Source: Sphingobium sp. Ant17 (lineage in GTDB: Bacteria; Pseudomonadota; Alphaproteobacteria; Sphingomonadales; Sphingomonadaceae). Taken from it: a DNA stretch of 64,000 nt. Below, in pieces: positions 27,642 to 35,545 of this stretch; within the stretch, counting starts at the first letter, position 1; every line of letters starts with the position of its first letter. A program made the translations under genes and the position numbers. The notes under the pieces were generated by a model. That model saw only the letters and a program-made list of their open reading frames with translations, was not told where the DNA came from and searched no databases. The DNA lies in assembly GCF_000588875.1 (NCBI RefSeq), contig NZ_JEMV01000007.1, forward strand, positions 6,077 through 70,076. Reading direction: 5' to 3'.

Positions 27642-27749
27642 GGAAAGAGCCTACACACCGCAGGCTGAAGGTCGAGAAACCTCGCTGCCCAACAATATCA
27701 ATGAGTTACAATTTTCTTGCGGCTTTTATCACTATGTTTCAATAACTTG

Positions 27750-27787
27750 CTTAGCGGCACTTTTTGCACCGCCGTCACGAGAACCCC
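27750..27787 (+). repeat. Orphan Tn3-type 38-bp end (third element)
   Basis: CTTAGCGGCAC to GAGAACCCC, 38 bp, same orientation as the two preceding repeats. Inward it starts GGGGTTC and ends GCCGCTAAG. No transposase or resolvase sequence is attached. The length, both termini and the context of two other Tn3 ends support it; it is probably the last trace of a third element. Confidence 0.6.
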
Positions 27788-27912
27788 ACAATGGTCGTCA
27801 GATCCGGCTCAATGGGGCGGCAATTTACCCGCAGGCTGATTGGGCCTATTGCGAGGAAGTGAGGTGGTGCCGGAAATTCGGACAGGGTGTTAAGCTAATC
27901 CCGACCTGAGGA

Positions 27913-28206
27913 ATGGACGGGATGAAGACGACGAGAAAACGGTATTCGGCGGAGTTCAAGGCGAAGGTTGCGCTGGAGGCGATCCGTGGTGATCTGACGC
28001 TGGCGGAGCTGGGGGCCAAGCATGGCATCCATCACACAATGATCGCGGCATGGAAGCGGCAAGCGGTCGAGGGCATGTCTGCGACGTTCTCTGGGGCTGG
28101 GGACCTGGCCAAAGCCGCCACAGAGGCTGATCTGGACAAGCTGCATGCCAAGATCGGGCAGTTGGTCGTGGAGCGGGATTTTTTAGCCAAAGCCTCCGGT
28201 CGATGA
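27913..28206 (+). CDS. IS3-family OrfA
   Basis: 97-aa HTH_Tnp_1 protein (KRYSAEFKAKVALEAIRGDL, LGAKHGIHHTMIAAWKRQAV) ending in a coiled-coil tail with KIGQLVVERDFLAKA. It binds the element ends. The stop overlaps the OrfB start (ATGA), so OrfB may be reached by coupling or frameshifting; a T6 run lies just before the stop. Confidence 0.92.
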   Translation: MDGMKTTRKRYSAEFKAKVALEAIRGDLTLAELGAKHGIHHTMIAAWKRQAVEGMSATFSGAGDLAKAATEADLDKLHAKIGQLVVERDFLAKASGR

Positions 28207-29093
28207 GCGTGACACGGAGGCGATCGATGATCGATCCTGCTCACGACGATCTATCGATTTCTGCCCAGTGCCGCCTGCTGTCGATAAGCAGGTCGTCTTT
28301 CTATTATGCGCCTGTGCCCGAGACCGGGGAGACGCTGGCGCTGATGCAGGTGATCGATACCGCGTTCCTCGACATGCCCTGGTATGGCAGCCGTCAGATG
28401 GCCCGCCATCTGCGCCGTATCGGGCATGATGTTGGGCGTCGGCGTGTGCGGCGGCTGATGGGCAGGATGGGGCTATCGCCCATTTACCAGCGGCCTCGGA
28501 CGAGCGACCCGAACCCTCAGCACCGGGTCTATCCCTATCTGCTGCGCAAGCTGGTGATCGATCGGCCGAACCAGGTCTGGTGCGCAGATATAACCTACAT
28601 CCCGATGCGGCGTGGCTTCCTCTATCTGGTGGCGATCATGGACTGGGCTACCCGGAAGGTGCTGGCCTGGCGGCTTTCGAACACGATGGATGCCGGCTTC
28701 TGTGTCGCGGCATTGGAGGAAGCGCTGTCGCGCTTCGGCAAGCCGGAAATCTTCAACACAGATCAGGGCAGCCAGTTCACCGGCTTCGCCTTCACCAGTG
28801 TGCTGCGGGATGCCGAGGTGCGGATCAGCATGGACGGACGCGGGCGCTGGATGGATAACGTCTTCATCGAGCGCCTGTGGCGCTCCCTCAAATATGAATG
28901 CGTCTATCTGCACGCCTTCGAGACCGGATCGGAGTTGCGCACTGGCCTTGGCCGCTGGATCACCTATTACAACACGCAGCGACCGCACTCGGGACTGGCA
29001 GGGCGAACCCCGGCAGAGGCCTATGGGCAGATCGACGCTTCAGATAATGGGGGGCATGCCCCCCATTATCTGGTGACCAAACTGGCGGCATAA
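28203..29093 (+). CDS. IS3-family OrfB transposase
   Basis: 296-aa integrase with HTH_21 start and DDE core: NQVWCADITYIPMRRGFLY (D), EIFNTDQGSQFTGFAF (D) and MDNVFIERLWRSLKYE (E). It catalyses excision and joining of the element. Near its 3' end the coding sequence contains a perfect 32-bp palindrome (29041-29072), encoding DNGGHAPHY. Confidence 0.93.
   Translation: MSVTRRRSMIDPAHDDLSISAQCRLLSISRSSFYYAPVPETGETLALMQVIDTAFLDMPWYGSRQMARHLRRIGHDVGRRRVRRLMGRMGLSPIYQRPRTSDPNPQHRVYPYLLRKLVIDRPNQVWCADITYIPMRRGFLYLVAIMDWATRKVLAWRLSNTMDAGFCVAALEEALSRFGKPEIFNTDQGSQFTGFAFTSVLRDAEVRISMDGRGRWMDNVFIERLWRSLKYECVYLHAFETGSELRTGLGRWITYYNTQRPHSGLAGRTPAEAYGQIDASDNGGHAPHYLVTKLAA
29041..29072. repeat. Perfect 32-bp palindrome inside IS OrfB 3' end
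   Basis: CAGATAATGGGGGG-CATG-CCCCCCATTATCTG reads identically on both strands. It lies in the coding region, 21 bp before the stop. As RNA it would form a very stable hairpin. Possible roles are blocking read-in transcription, limiting OrfB yield, or a relic of an inserted short repeat. Confidence 0.9.
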
Positions 29094-29192
29094 TCACACC
29101 TGGGATTAGCTTAACTTCGCCGCCAAACTGTCCAAGAAGGCGGCACCACCTCAGAAGTGGGGCCATCAGAGCTTCATTTTCGGGGAATCGCG

Positions 29193-30007
29193 GTGGTATC
29201 GGGTAAGGCGAAGGAAACAGATCGCGACAGAGCCTATGGGACGTTGCGTCTCAGGGCTTTGTCGGGGCAACTTAACGAAGGCGACGTGGTAGCTGCGACC
29301 GACGTGCAGGCCGAGTTTGGTTGCACCAGCACGGCTGCCATGCACGTACTTTGGGCGCTCGCGGCCGATGGCTATCTGGAGAGCAACCTACGCCCTTATC
29401 GTGGGTCCCTCTGGACGAGTGAGCGCTTCGATGAATACCTTTCACAGATGGCGGTTTTCATGGAGATTGCGGGGAATCGCATCGTTGGTGACAATCCTGC
29501 GCGTCTGCAAAAACTTCGCATCTTGCGGACCAGTCTGGATGATCTGGACCCCGTCTCAGAGGCGCATTATCTGACCTGCGTTGAGTGGATCCATGTGGTG
29601 CTTGAAGCGCGGGGGCGACGGTCCTTTACCGAGCTGGTGAGCAGCATCGTGCCGCAATGTCTTCTGAGATTATCTTGGATTGCGGTGGAAGGCACCAGGC
29701 GTGCGAACATGCAATGCAGCAATTCGAGACAGCCTTGGTGGCGGAAGACCGCCTCGCGGCCAGGGCAATATCCTATGGATTTTGGACTGGCTTGCGTCCT
29801 CTGGTTTCTGATGTTCTGGCGCGCCGGCAGGCAGGCAGCCTAACCTCTCAAAGGCTTGATGCGACCTGGACACTAGAGCCTAATCTGTCGGGATATGTCC
29901 CGCGTTTCGGCAGGTCTGGGCGCACGTCACAGGCTTTGGTCGATCCCTTGTCGGCCCAACTACGGCGGCCACAGCCATTGCCAGACCTCCTTTGCGCTTC
30001 CCAATGA
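29193..30007 (+). pseudogene. GntR/FadR-type regulator, frameshifted
   Basis: N-terminal winged HTH (YGTLRLRALSGQLNEGDVVA, FGCTSTAAMHVLWALAADGY) and the first half of an FCD-like helical domain are in one frame. Near 29690 a single missing base shifts the rest, which continues as GRHQACEHAMQQFETALVAED and FWTGLRPLVSDVLAR. The IS3 right end lies 40 bp upstream of the GTG start used here, so the original promoter is probably gone. It is convergent with a second GntR-like gene of the purine operon. Confidence 0.65.
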
Positions 30008-30062
30008 GACGAGTGAAATTCTGACCCGCACTACCCACCGCTAGCGTATGTCCGTCAGGTAA

Positions 30063-30722
30063 TTAAGCGTGCTGGCGTAGCCGCCGTAAGGCCGCAATAT
30101 CTAACGCTGCAGCAACATAATCCTGGTTTGAAAAGCTTGTCGAGAACCGATCATAAGCTTCAGCTATTACTTGTCCAGGAACATCAGATAGTTCTCGTGC
30201 CCAAGCATAAGCCAAGGTTGGCAAGCCGAGTATGGTGTATCGCTGGAGCAAATTTTCACGCGCGATCGCGGCGACGATAGTCAAAAGCAGGCGTTGCGCC
30301 GCGATGGCAAAATCAACTTTGTCGGCCGATTGCAGCGAAATCTGAACAGCCTCCTGATGCCGCCAGATCGACTCCCGGACGTGTTTCAGATCTGTATATG
30401 TCATTCTAATAAGGCACACTGACTCCATCGCGGCGAGGCTGTCGAGCTGCTCCTCGACCTTCACGCGGTCGCGCCGCGTAAAGCGGTTAGCGTGAGGACC
30501 ATACTCAAGAAACCCTCCTAGGAGCAGTTCCTCCATGACCTGTAGTCCCCATCCCCGTTCGCCTGCAATTTCGTCGAGTTCGTTGGGAAGGGCGGTGCTG
30601 TGCAGCGCATACCGCCCAGCCACGATATCGACCTTCAATGTTTCGAGGCGAGGGTCTGATGGACGGGTGAGGGCGCCATAGGCTTTCTCATATATTGCGA
30701 GATGGGTGTGACGCTTCGACAT
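30063..30722 (-). CDS. GntR-like regulator (divergent), last gene of purine operon
   Basis: 219-aa protein that looks like a degenerate GntR/FadR-subfamily regulator: a winged-HTH-like region (LETLKVDIVAGRYALHSTAL, LQVMEELLLGGFLEYGP) and an all-helical C-terminal domain (RMTYTDLKHVRESIWRHQEA, NLLQRYTILGLPTLAYAW). It would sense a small carboxylate or intermediate and control the operon. It lies downstream of the purine-degradation genes on the same strand, after a 317-bp gap. A FadR-type TTGTCcGACAA site is found at 39423, ahead of the operon. Confidence 0.55.
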   Translation of the reverse strand: MSKRHTHLAIYEKAYGALTRPSDPRLETLKVDIVAGRYALHSTALPNELDEIAGERGWGLQVMEELLLGGFLEYGPHANRFTRRDRVKVEEQLDSLAAMESVCLIRMTYTDLKHVRESIWRHQEAVQISLQSADKVDFAIAAQRLLLTIVAAIARENLLQRYTILGLPTLAYAWARELSDVPGQVIAEAYDRFSTSFSNQDYVAAALDIAALRRLRQHA

Positions 30723-31039
30723 GGCGAGTTCATAGAATGGACAACGTCACTCCAGCAACTGAGTATCACCCAATCGCTTCCCCGCGACCATAGATCCGCA
30801 AATGTCCGCGCGGATCCGTGTGTTACACATGACACCTCGGTGCAGTCACAGAGTCTGCGGTTCACTACCTTGTCGTCGTCACATAGGAACGGTCTGCTGC
30901 CGGCCAAAATCACGAGATCGAAACGGCGAGCGAGGTCGCGATGCACAGCGTTATACTCGCGTCCCGTCGCCATGACGAAATTGAGGATGCCCGTAGATCT
31001 GCCGCTTCCGTCAGATTTATCCAGGCCTTCCATCGCAGG
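30723..31039. other. Gap upstream of the GntR-like gene
   Basis: No gene I can support. A minus-strand frame from 31033 runs through and overlaps the GntR-like gene in another frame, but it has no ribosome site or family resemblance. The gap probably holds the regulator's own promoter. Confidence 0.4.
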
Positions 31040-31180
31040 CTATTCCGAATAGGCCAGAAGCTCCGCCTGCATTCGGGCGGCGTCCTCGACCCAGTGAGTG
31101 ATCTTGTTCACCCAGGCGTCGAAAGTGCCCATCAGCTTGATGGGATATTGCGCAGCTGGGATCCTGACCGACTTCTTCAA
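31040..31180 (-). CDS. Candidate 46-aa small protein coupled to GNAT gene
   Basis: A TTG start overlaps the GNAT stop codon as TTGA, and the frame gives a 46-aa product beginning MKKSVRIPAAQYPIKLMGTF and ending MQAELLAYSE before a TAG. Composition is protein-like (amphipathic helix AWVNKITHWVEDAARMQAEL). The same TTGA overlap is used by the nitronate monooxygenase gene in this window. Family unknown; it could also be the tail of a decayed gene. Confidence 0.35.
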   Translation of the reverse strand: MKKSVRIPAAQYPIKLMGTFDAWVNKITHWVEDAARMQAELLAYSE

Positions 31181-31794
31181 AGGCGTTTCGCCCAGACTTG
31201 CATTGGGTGCGGCGAGCTGGCGGCGGCGTTGCGGTCCTTCCAGTCAATGGTGGTCGTCGCACCCTCGATGGGCGTGTAGCCGCGCTTGCGCCAGAACATT
31301 CTCAAATCGCGCGGGTCGGATGGCCGAGATGGATGTTCGTCTTCGCGCACGACCACACAGAAGGCCGCAGAGGAAGCTCCCGCTGATCGAGCCGCTGCCT
31401 CGCGATGGTCAAAGAATGAATGACCAATGCCCTTGCCCCTGAACTGCGGTAGCAGGACCGATTCTCCGAAATAGAAGGTGCTTGCGGTGTCGAAGCCGGC
31501 TTCTACGAGCGGCTCCGATATTGAGCGCGGTTGTCCGCTCAATGGGGAGGCAGTGGCCAGCCCGATGACGATGTCCGACACGCGCGCAACGATCATTACG
31601 GCGGCGGGGTCTCCAAGAAACGCAGACAGATACTCCATTTCATAGGCCATGCTGCCGTCATAGAGATAAGGCCAGTTGCGAAACACCGTCATGCGTAGGA
31701 TGGCGAGCATTCGCAGCGTTGCGGGGTCGCGCAAAGCGGGTTCAACTACCACCATGTTTGCGAGATCCGCGGTTGCCCTGTTGTCGGATGCCAT
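31177..31794 (-). CDS. GNAT-family N-acetyltransferase
   Basis: 205-aa GNAT protein. The acetyl-CoA pyrophosphate-binding loop is seen in VLLPQFRGKGIGHSFFDHRE (Q-x-x-G-x-G/A). The C-terminal strand region RDLRMFWRKRGYTPIEGATTT is typical. It acetylates an amine of unknown identity. It starts 2 nt after the stop of the NTF2-like gene and is transcribed with the formaldehyde and purine genes. Confidence 0.82.
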   Translation of the reverse strand: MASDNRATADLANMVVVEPALRDPATLRMLAILRMTVFRNWPYLYDGSMAYEMEYLSAFLGDPAAVMIVARVSDIVIGLATASPLSGQPRSISEPLVEAGFDTASTFYFGESVLLPQFRGKGIGHSFFDHREAAARSAGASSAAFCVVVREDEHPSRPSDPRDLRMFWRKRGYTPIEGATTTIDWKDRNAAASSPHPMQVWAKRL

Positions 31795-31796
31795 GC

Positions 31797-32207
31797 TCAG
31801 CCTGCTTCGACCTGACGGATCCAGTCCGCAAGATTATAGTGATTGCTCACTCGGACGATTTTGCCGGCCACAATTTCGAAGAACGCGCCGACGCGGAGAG
31901 AGTAGGTTTGTCCCTTTGCTTCGGGCAGGCCATCGTCGGTGACGAGATATTGGCCCTCCAGCATGAATTCTACCGCTGCTCTGCTTCCGTCCGAAGAAAC
32001 CATGATGACCGGGTCGATGACTGTCTCACGATAGGATCGGTTCATATGCACAAGAAATTCACGAAATGCTGAGATGCCCATGCGCGTGGTCCCTTGGCTC
32101 GGCTGGTGAATGACTTCGCTGCCGAGGAGCGAAAGCAAGCCTTCGGTATCTTGCCGGTTAAAAACGTCATAATAGCGCTTGATGAGCTGCTTTGGGTCGT
32201 CGGTCAT
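31797..32207 (-). CDS. SnoaL/NTF2-like (ketosteroid-isomerase fold) protein
   Basis: 136 aa with the NTF2-like cone fold pattern: QLIKRYYDVFNRQDTEGLLSL at the start, a FREFLVHMNRSYRETVID helix and FFEIVAGKIVRVSNHYNL at the end. Such proteins can isomerise or hydrolyse small substrates or merely bind them. Here it is embedded between fghA and GNAT in the purine operon. No assigned reaction. Confidence 0.78.
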   Translation of the reverse strand: MTDDPKQLIKRYYDVFNRQDTEGLLSLLGSEVIHQPSQGTTRMGISAFREFLVHMNRSYRETVIDPVIMVSSDGSRAAVEFMLEGQYLVTDDGLPEAKGQTYSLRVGAFFEIVAGKIVRVSNHYNLADWIRQVEAG

Positions 32208-32234
32208 ACGTTCGTTCCTGGCCGATTGTAGGGG

Positions 32235-33077
32235 TCAGCGGTAAAGCCGCTCGGCATGCCAGCCAAGCTGCTCCGCCATGAAGGATGATATGAAATAATA
32301 GCTGTGATCATATCCCGCGCGGAAGTTGAGCGTGAGATTGATGCCGACCGCGTCGCAGGCGGCGCGGAGCAAATCTGGCCGCAGTTGCTTCTCCAGGAAT
32401 TCATCGTCGCCGCCCTGGTCGACGAGTAGGTCCGGCACCCGGGCGCCGTCCTCTATCAGCGCAACGGCGTCATGCCTGCGCCACGCGGGTCCTTCGGTGC
32501 CTAGATAGCCGCCGAGAGCCTTTTGTCCCCACGGAACCTGGCTTGGCGCGACTATTGGAGAAAAGGCCGACACCGCCTTGTAGCGCTCGGGACAACTGAG
32601 GCCAATCGTCAGTGCGCCATGTCCGCCCATGGAGTGCCCCATGATTGACTGGCGTGTCATGTCGGCGGGGAAATGCTGCGCGACGAGGGATGGCAGTTCT
32701 TCGGTGACGTAGCTCCACATCCGGTAGGTTGCCTGGAATGGCTCTTCGGTCGCATCGACGTAAAAGCCGGCGCCCAGGCCAAAATCAAAGGCAGCAGCTG
32801 GATCGTCCGGCACGCCTTCGCCCCTAGGGCTCGTGTCCGGCGCCACAAAGATTAGGCCGAGTTCAGAACATGCCCGACGAAACTCACCTTTTTCGGTGAC
32901 GTTCGCTTGGGTGCAGGTCAGGCCAGAGAGGTACCAGACGACCGGCAGCGGCTTTGTCCTGGCGGCGTCCGGCAAGAAGACGGAGAAGGTCATGTCGGTT
33001 CCGGTCGCGATCGACGCGTGACGATAAACTCCCTGAACACCATCGTGGGTACGGTAGGACGCCACTTTATCAAACAT
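32235..33077 (-). CDS. fghA: S-formylglutathione hydrolase
   Basis: Esterase-D-type serine hydrolase of about 280 aa. It has the nucleophile motif IMGHSMGGHGALTIGL, the catalytic Asp region LLVDQGGDDEFLE and the His region RAGYDHSYYFISSF. The start at ATG 33077 (MFDKVASYRTHDGVQGVYRH) has GGAG upstream. It hydrolyses S-formylglutathione to formate and glutathione, the second step of glutathione-dependent formaldehyde oxidation. Its first step, frmA, lies at the head of the same operon. Confidence 0.94.
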   Translation of the reverse strand: MFDKVASYRTHDGVQGVYRHASIATGTDMTFSVFLPDAARTKPLPVVWYLSGLTCTQANVTEKGEFRRACSELGLIFVAPDTSPRGEGVPDDPAAAFDFGLGAGFYVDATEEPFQATYRMWSYVTEELPSLVAQHFPADMTRQSIMGHSMGGHGALTIGLSCPERYKAVSAFSPIVAPSQVPWGQKALGGYLGTEGPAWRRHDAVALIEDGARVPDLLVDQGGDDEFLEKQLRPDLLRAACDAVGINLTLNFRAGYDHSYYFISSFMAEQLGWHAERLYR

Positions 33078-33321
33078 GATTTTCGCTCCATTTGGACTGC
33101 AGACGTTCAATCAATCGGTTGGCGACGGATGGCCTTATTGGCTGGCCTTGCTTCACCTTCACCCACGTATTGACGCTGATCCCAAAGGTCTGCATCACGC
33201 AACGCTCCGTCTGAGCGGGGAGAAGTGCGGACATACGCGCCACGATGGCACCATCGAGGATTGCCATGTGGCGTCGACTGACAGTGCCCGGTGGCAGCAA
33301 GGTCATCGCCATATCGTTCAC
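33070..33321 (-). CDS. Small HTH-like protein between hiuH and fghA
   Basis: 83-aa protein of unknown family. The C-terminal half, VMQTFGISVNTWVKVKQGQP followed by RPSVANRLIERLQSKW, has the look of a helix-turn-helix of the Cro/XRE or similar kind. It starts at a GTG directly after the hiuH stop (TGAGTG) and ends overlapping the fghA start, so it is translationally coupled on both sides. It may regulate the operon. No homolog is recalled with confidence. Confidence 0.6.
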   Translation of the reverse strand: MNDMAMTLLPPGTVSRRHMAILDGAIVARMSALLPAQTERCVMQTFGISVNTWVKVKQGQPIRPSVANRLIERLQSKWSENHV

Positions 33322-33657
33322 TCAGCTGCCTCGATATGTCGAGTAGGCGAAGGGTGATACGAGCAGGGGCACATGATAGTGGCCGCCTTCGTCCGCGACG
33401 CCGAAAGCGATTGGCACAAGGTCGAGGAAGGGGGGCTTGGGCAGGGAGACTCCCCGCGTGCGGAAATAGTCGGCAACCTGGAAGTCGAGACGATAGGGGC
33501 CTGGCTTCAAATGTTTGGGCATCTCAGGGCAGCGTCCATCGGCATTTGTCTCACCCTCAAAGATCAGTCCGCCGTCACCATTCGAAAGAGATAAGCGCAT
33601 CCCTTTGGCCGGGCAGCCTGCAGCCGTATCAAGTACGTGCGTCGACAATGTGCTCAC
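33322..33657 (-). CDS. uraH: 5-Hydroxyisourate hydrolase
   Basis: Transthyretin-like protein of 111 aa. It shows the family landmarks: STHVLDTAAGCPAKGMRLSL at the start, YFRTRGVSLPKPPFLDLVPI in the middle and the C-terminal HYHVPLLVSPFAYSTYRGS, with the YRGS tail diagnostic of HIU hydrolase rather than transthyretin. It converts 5-hydroxyisourate to OHCU. Its ATG overlaps the flavoprotein stop (ATGA), fitting a direct hand-off from urate hydroxylation. Confidence 0.95.
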   Translation of the reverse strand: MSTLSTHVLDTAAGCPAKGMRLSLSNGDGGLIFEGETNADGRCPEMPKHLKPGPYRLDFQVADYFRTRGVSLPKPPFLDLVPIAFGVADEGGHYHVPLLVSPFAYSTYRGS

Positions 33658-35060
33658 AAAGCAATCTCCCTGGCACCGGTGAACTCTTCCTCGTCATAAG
33701 CGAGGTGTTCAGCGAGCAATGAGAGCGCATCTTCCTCGAAGAGATCGCGTGCGACGCCGTCCACAAGACGGGGCAGCGCGTACTTCAAACCGGAAAGGGC
33801 GGAGGCCGACAGGCCAAGGCTGACCAGGCCGCTATAGTTGAACGCAAAAATCCCGCTTAACTTCTCAGTGGCTTCTGGAGTGCGGCCCAGATACTGGAAG
33901 CCGGGCCCGAGATACGGATGATCGTCGATTACGGCATTCCTCAAATCATTTGGCGCATTGTAGCAATCGCGCCAGCGAAGTATGTCGCCCGCGAACGCGC
34001 TCAGCTCCGGACGGAGCGCCGGGTCAGTGACAAGACCGGTCGAAAGCAGAATGAAGTCGAATTCTTCGACGCCTTGGGGCGTGGTGACAATTACCTTGTC
34101 GTCTGCTGTCTGCTCGACCCCGAGCCAAGGTGCCCCGACATGCAGGTGGAAGCCGGGAAGGGCCATTGCCCGGTCAAATGTATCGTTGGTTGGCGGTTGG
34201 TTGCGCGCGAAGAAGCTCAGCATGAAGCGATATTTGTCCGCATCCGACAAACCGACATAGCGACCTGTGATTCCGGTCGCCTCCATATGGCGTATTGGGT
34301 TTACGCGCTGGAAGACGGAGCGCCGCATATAGACATGCGTTTCGGCCACACCTTCCTTCAAGCCATACTGGGCGTTGTCGAATGCAGATGCGCCAGCCCC
34401 CAGTATTCCGATCCGTTTTCCGACCAACCTAGAAAAATCAACAGGGCCGGAGGTGTGAGCGTACAAATCAGGCGACAAAGCTTTCTCGATCATGTTCGGA
34501 ACATGCCAGTTACCGCCGCCCTGAATGCCCGTCGCAAGGATCACCTTGCGCGCCAAGTAGGTCCTGTGGTTGGTGACGAGGCTGTAGAGGCCGGTTCCTG
34601 TCCGCCCAATCCGCTCTAGCCGGGTATTGTTTTCCACAGGCAGCTTCAATACCCGGCGATACCAACGCAGATAGTCCATCCAGACACCACGCGGAATTTT
34701 GTCGAGCGCTGCCCATCCTTCAGCGCCATGCTGCGTTTCGTACCAGGCCCGAAATGTGAGTGATGGCAAGCCAAGGTCGATGGACGTGATATGCTTGGGC
34801 GTGCGCAACGTGATCATCCGCGCATAGGTTTCCCATGGGCCTTCCTGACCAGCCGGATTTTCGTCCAGGACTAAGATATTGTCGACACGTTCGCGCAGGA
34901 GGCCAAATGCGGCGCCAAGACCGCTCTGGCCGCCGCCGACAATGACGACATCGTGAACATGGCCGTCCTCCGATCGGCGAGGCCGTACCCATGTCGCGCC
35001 GCCATAGCACAGCGCAGCAAGATCCCAGTTGACCTGTCGTTCGAGTTTTTTGAGGGTCAT
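33654..35060 (-). CDS. FAD/NAD(P)H-dependent monooxygenase, probable urate hydroxylase
   Basis: 468-aa flavoprotein with two dinucleotide folds: VVIVGGGQSGLGAAFGLL near residue 40 and GKRIGILGAGASAFDNA near residue 220, the layout of Baeyer-Villiger/flavin-containing monooxygenases. No urate oxidase (uricase), PuuD or HpxO-type gene is seen, and this gene sits exactly between uraD and uraH with 4-nt overlaps. Conversion of urate to 5-hydroxyisourate is therefore the natural inference; a methylurate substrate is also possible. The start is ATG 35060; a longer open frame to 35615 overlaps uraD and is not credible. Confidence 0.82.
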   Translation of the reverse strand: MTLKKLERQVNWDLAALCYGGATWVRPRRSEDGHVHDVVIVGGGQSGLGAAFGLLRERVDNILVLDENPAGQEGPWETYARMITLRTPKHITSIDLGLPSLTFRAWYETQHGAEGWAALDKIPRGVWMDYLRWYRRVLKLPVENNTRLERIGRTGTGLYSLVTNHRTYLARKVILATGIQGGGNWHVPNMIEKALSPDLYAHTSGPVDFSRLVGKRIGILGAGASAFDNAQYGLKEGVAETHVYMRRSVFQRVNPIRHMEATGITGRYVGLSDADKYRFMLSFFARNQPPTNDTFDRAMALPGFHLHVGAPWLGVEQTADDKVIVTTPQGVEEFDFILLSTGLVTDPALRPELSAFAGDILRWRDCYNAPNDLRNAVIDDHPYLGPGFQYLGRTPEATEKLSGIFAFNYSGLVSLGLSASALSGLKYALPRLVDGVARDLFEEDALSLLAEHLAYDEEEFTGAREIAL

Positions 35061-35545
35061 GCTTCCCGCACCTCCTGAAGACGCAGTTTCACTATCTTTC
35101 CAATCTCGAAGATCGCGGCCGCCAGTTCGGTCTTGCGGTCGTTCGCGAGACGGCTCTCCATCGCGGCGAGGATGCCGGCTTTGTCGGTCAGCCGGACGCA
35201 GACGATGAAGGGGAAATCGAACCGATTGCGATAGGCGGCATTTAGGGTGTTGAAGCGCGTATATTCTGCCGGTGTCAGCCGGTCGAGCCCGACCGACGCC
35301 TGCTCGGCCGTGGACTCGGCGGTGAGCGTTCCGTCGATGGCCGCCTTGCCCGCCAGTTCGGGGTGCGAGCGGATGAGGGAAAGTTGCTCTGCTTCGCTTG
35401 CCCCTGCCACCACCTTCATCAGTCCAGCGTGGAGGTCCGCAAAGGGCCGACGCGCAGCGGCGCGTTTCACCACCCAAGGGCTGTGTTCGAACAGAAAGCC
35501 GAATTTTTCGACGAATTTGGCGTTGGAGAGGGCCGCGTCGCTCAT
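35057..35545 (-). CDS. uraD: 2-Oxo-4-hydroxy-4-carboxy-5-ureidoimidazoline decarboxylase
   Basis: OHCU decarboxylase of 162 aa. The motif IRSHPELAGKAAIDGTLTAE with catalytic His, and the FNTLNAAYRNRFDFPFIVCV strand-helix segment, are family hallmarks. It produces (S)-allantoin. The ATG at 35545 overlaps the allantoinase stop (ATGA), which fixes the start; an upstream GTG/ATG extension overlaps puuE and has no family residues. Confidence 0.95.
   Translation of the reverse strand: MSDAALSNAKFVEKFGFLFEHSPWVVKRAAARRPFADLHAGLMKVVAGASEAEQLSLIRSHPELAGKAAIDGTLTAESTAEQASVGLDRLTPAEYTRFNTLNAAYRNRFDFPFIVCVRLTDKAGILAAMESRLANDRKTELAAAIFEIGKIVKLRLQEVREA

Larger units (their letters stand above)
27860..29153 (+). 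mobile_element. IS3-family insertion sequence, 1294 bp, complete
   Basis: Ends TGAGGTGGTGCCG (13 bp perfect inward on both sides; GGACAG and TTAAGCTAATCCC recur further in). A 4-bp direct repeat GAAG flanks it (27856-27859, 29154-29157). It holds two overlapping frames in the plus direction. The right end abuts the 5' side of a damaged GntR gene. Confidence 0.92.

Noticed and set aside
30635-31033. 132-codon minus-strand frame between the GntR-like gene and the 46-aa frame
   Set aside because: No ribosome site or family resemblance, and it overlaps the regulator gene in another frame.
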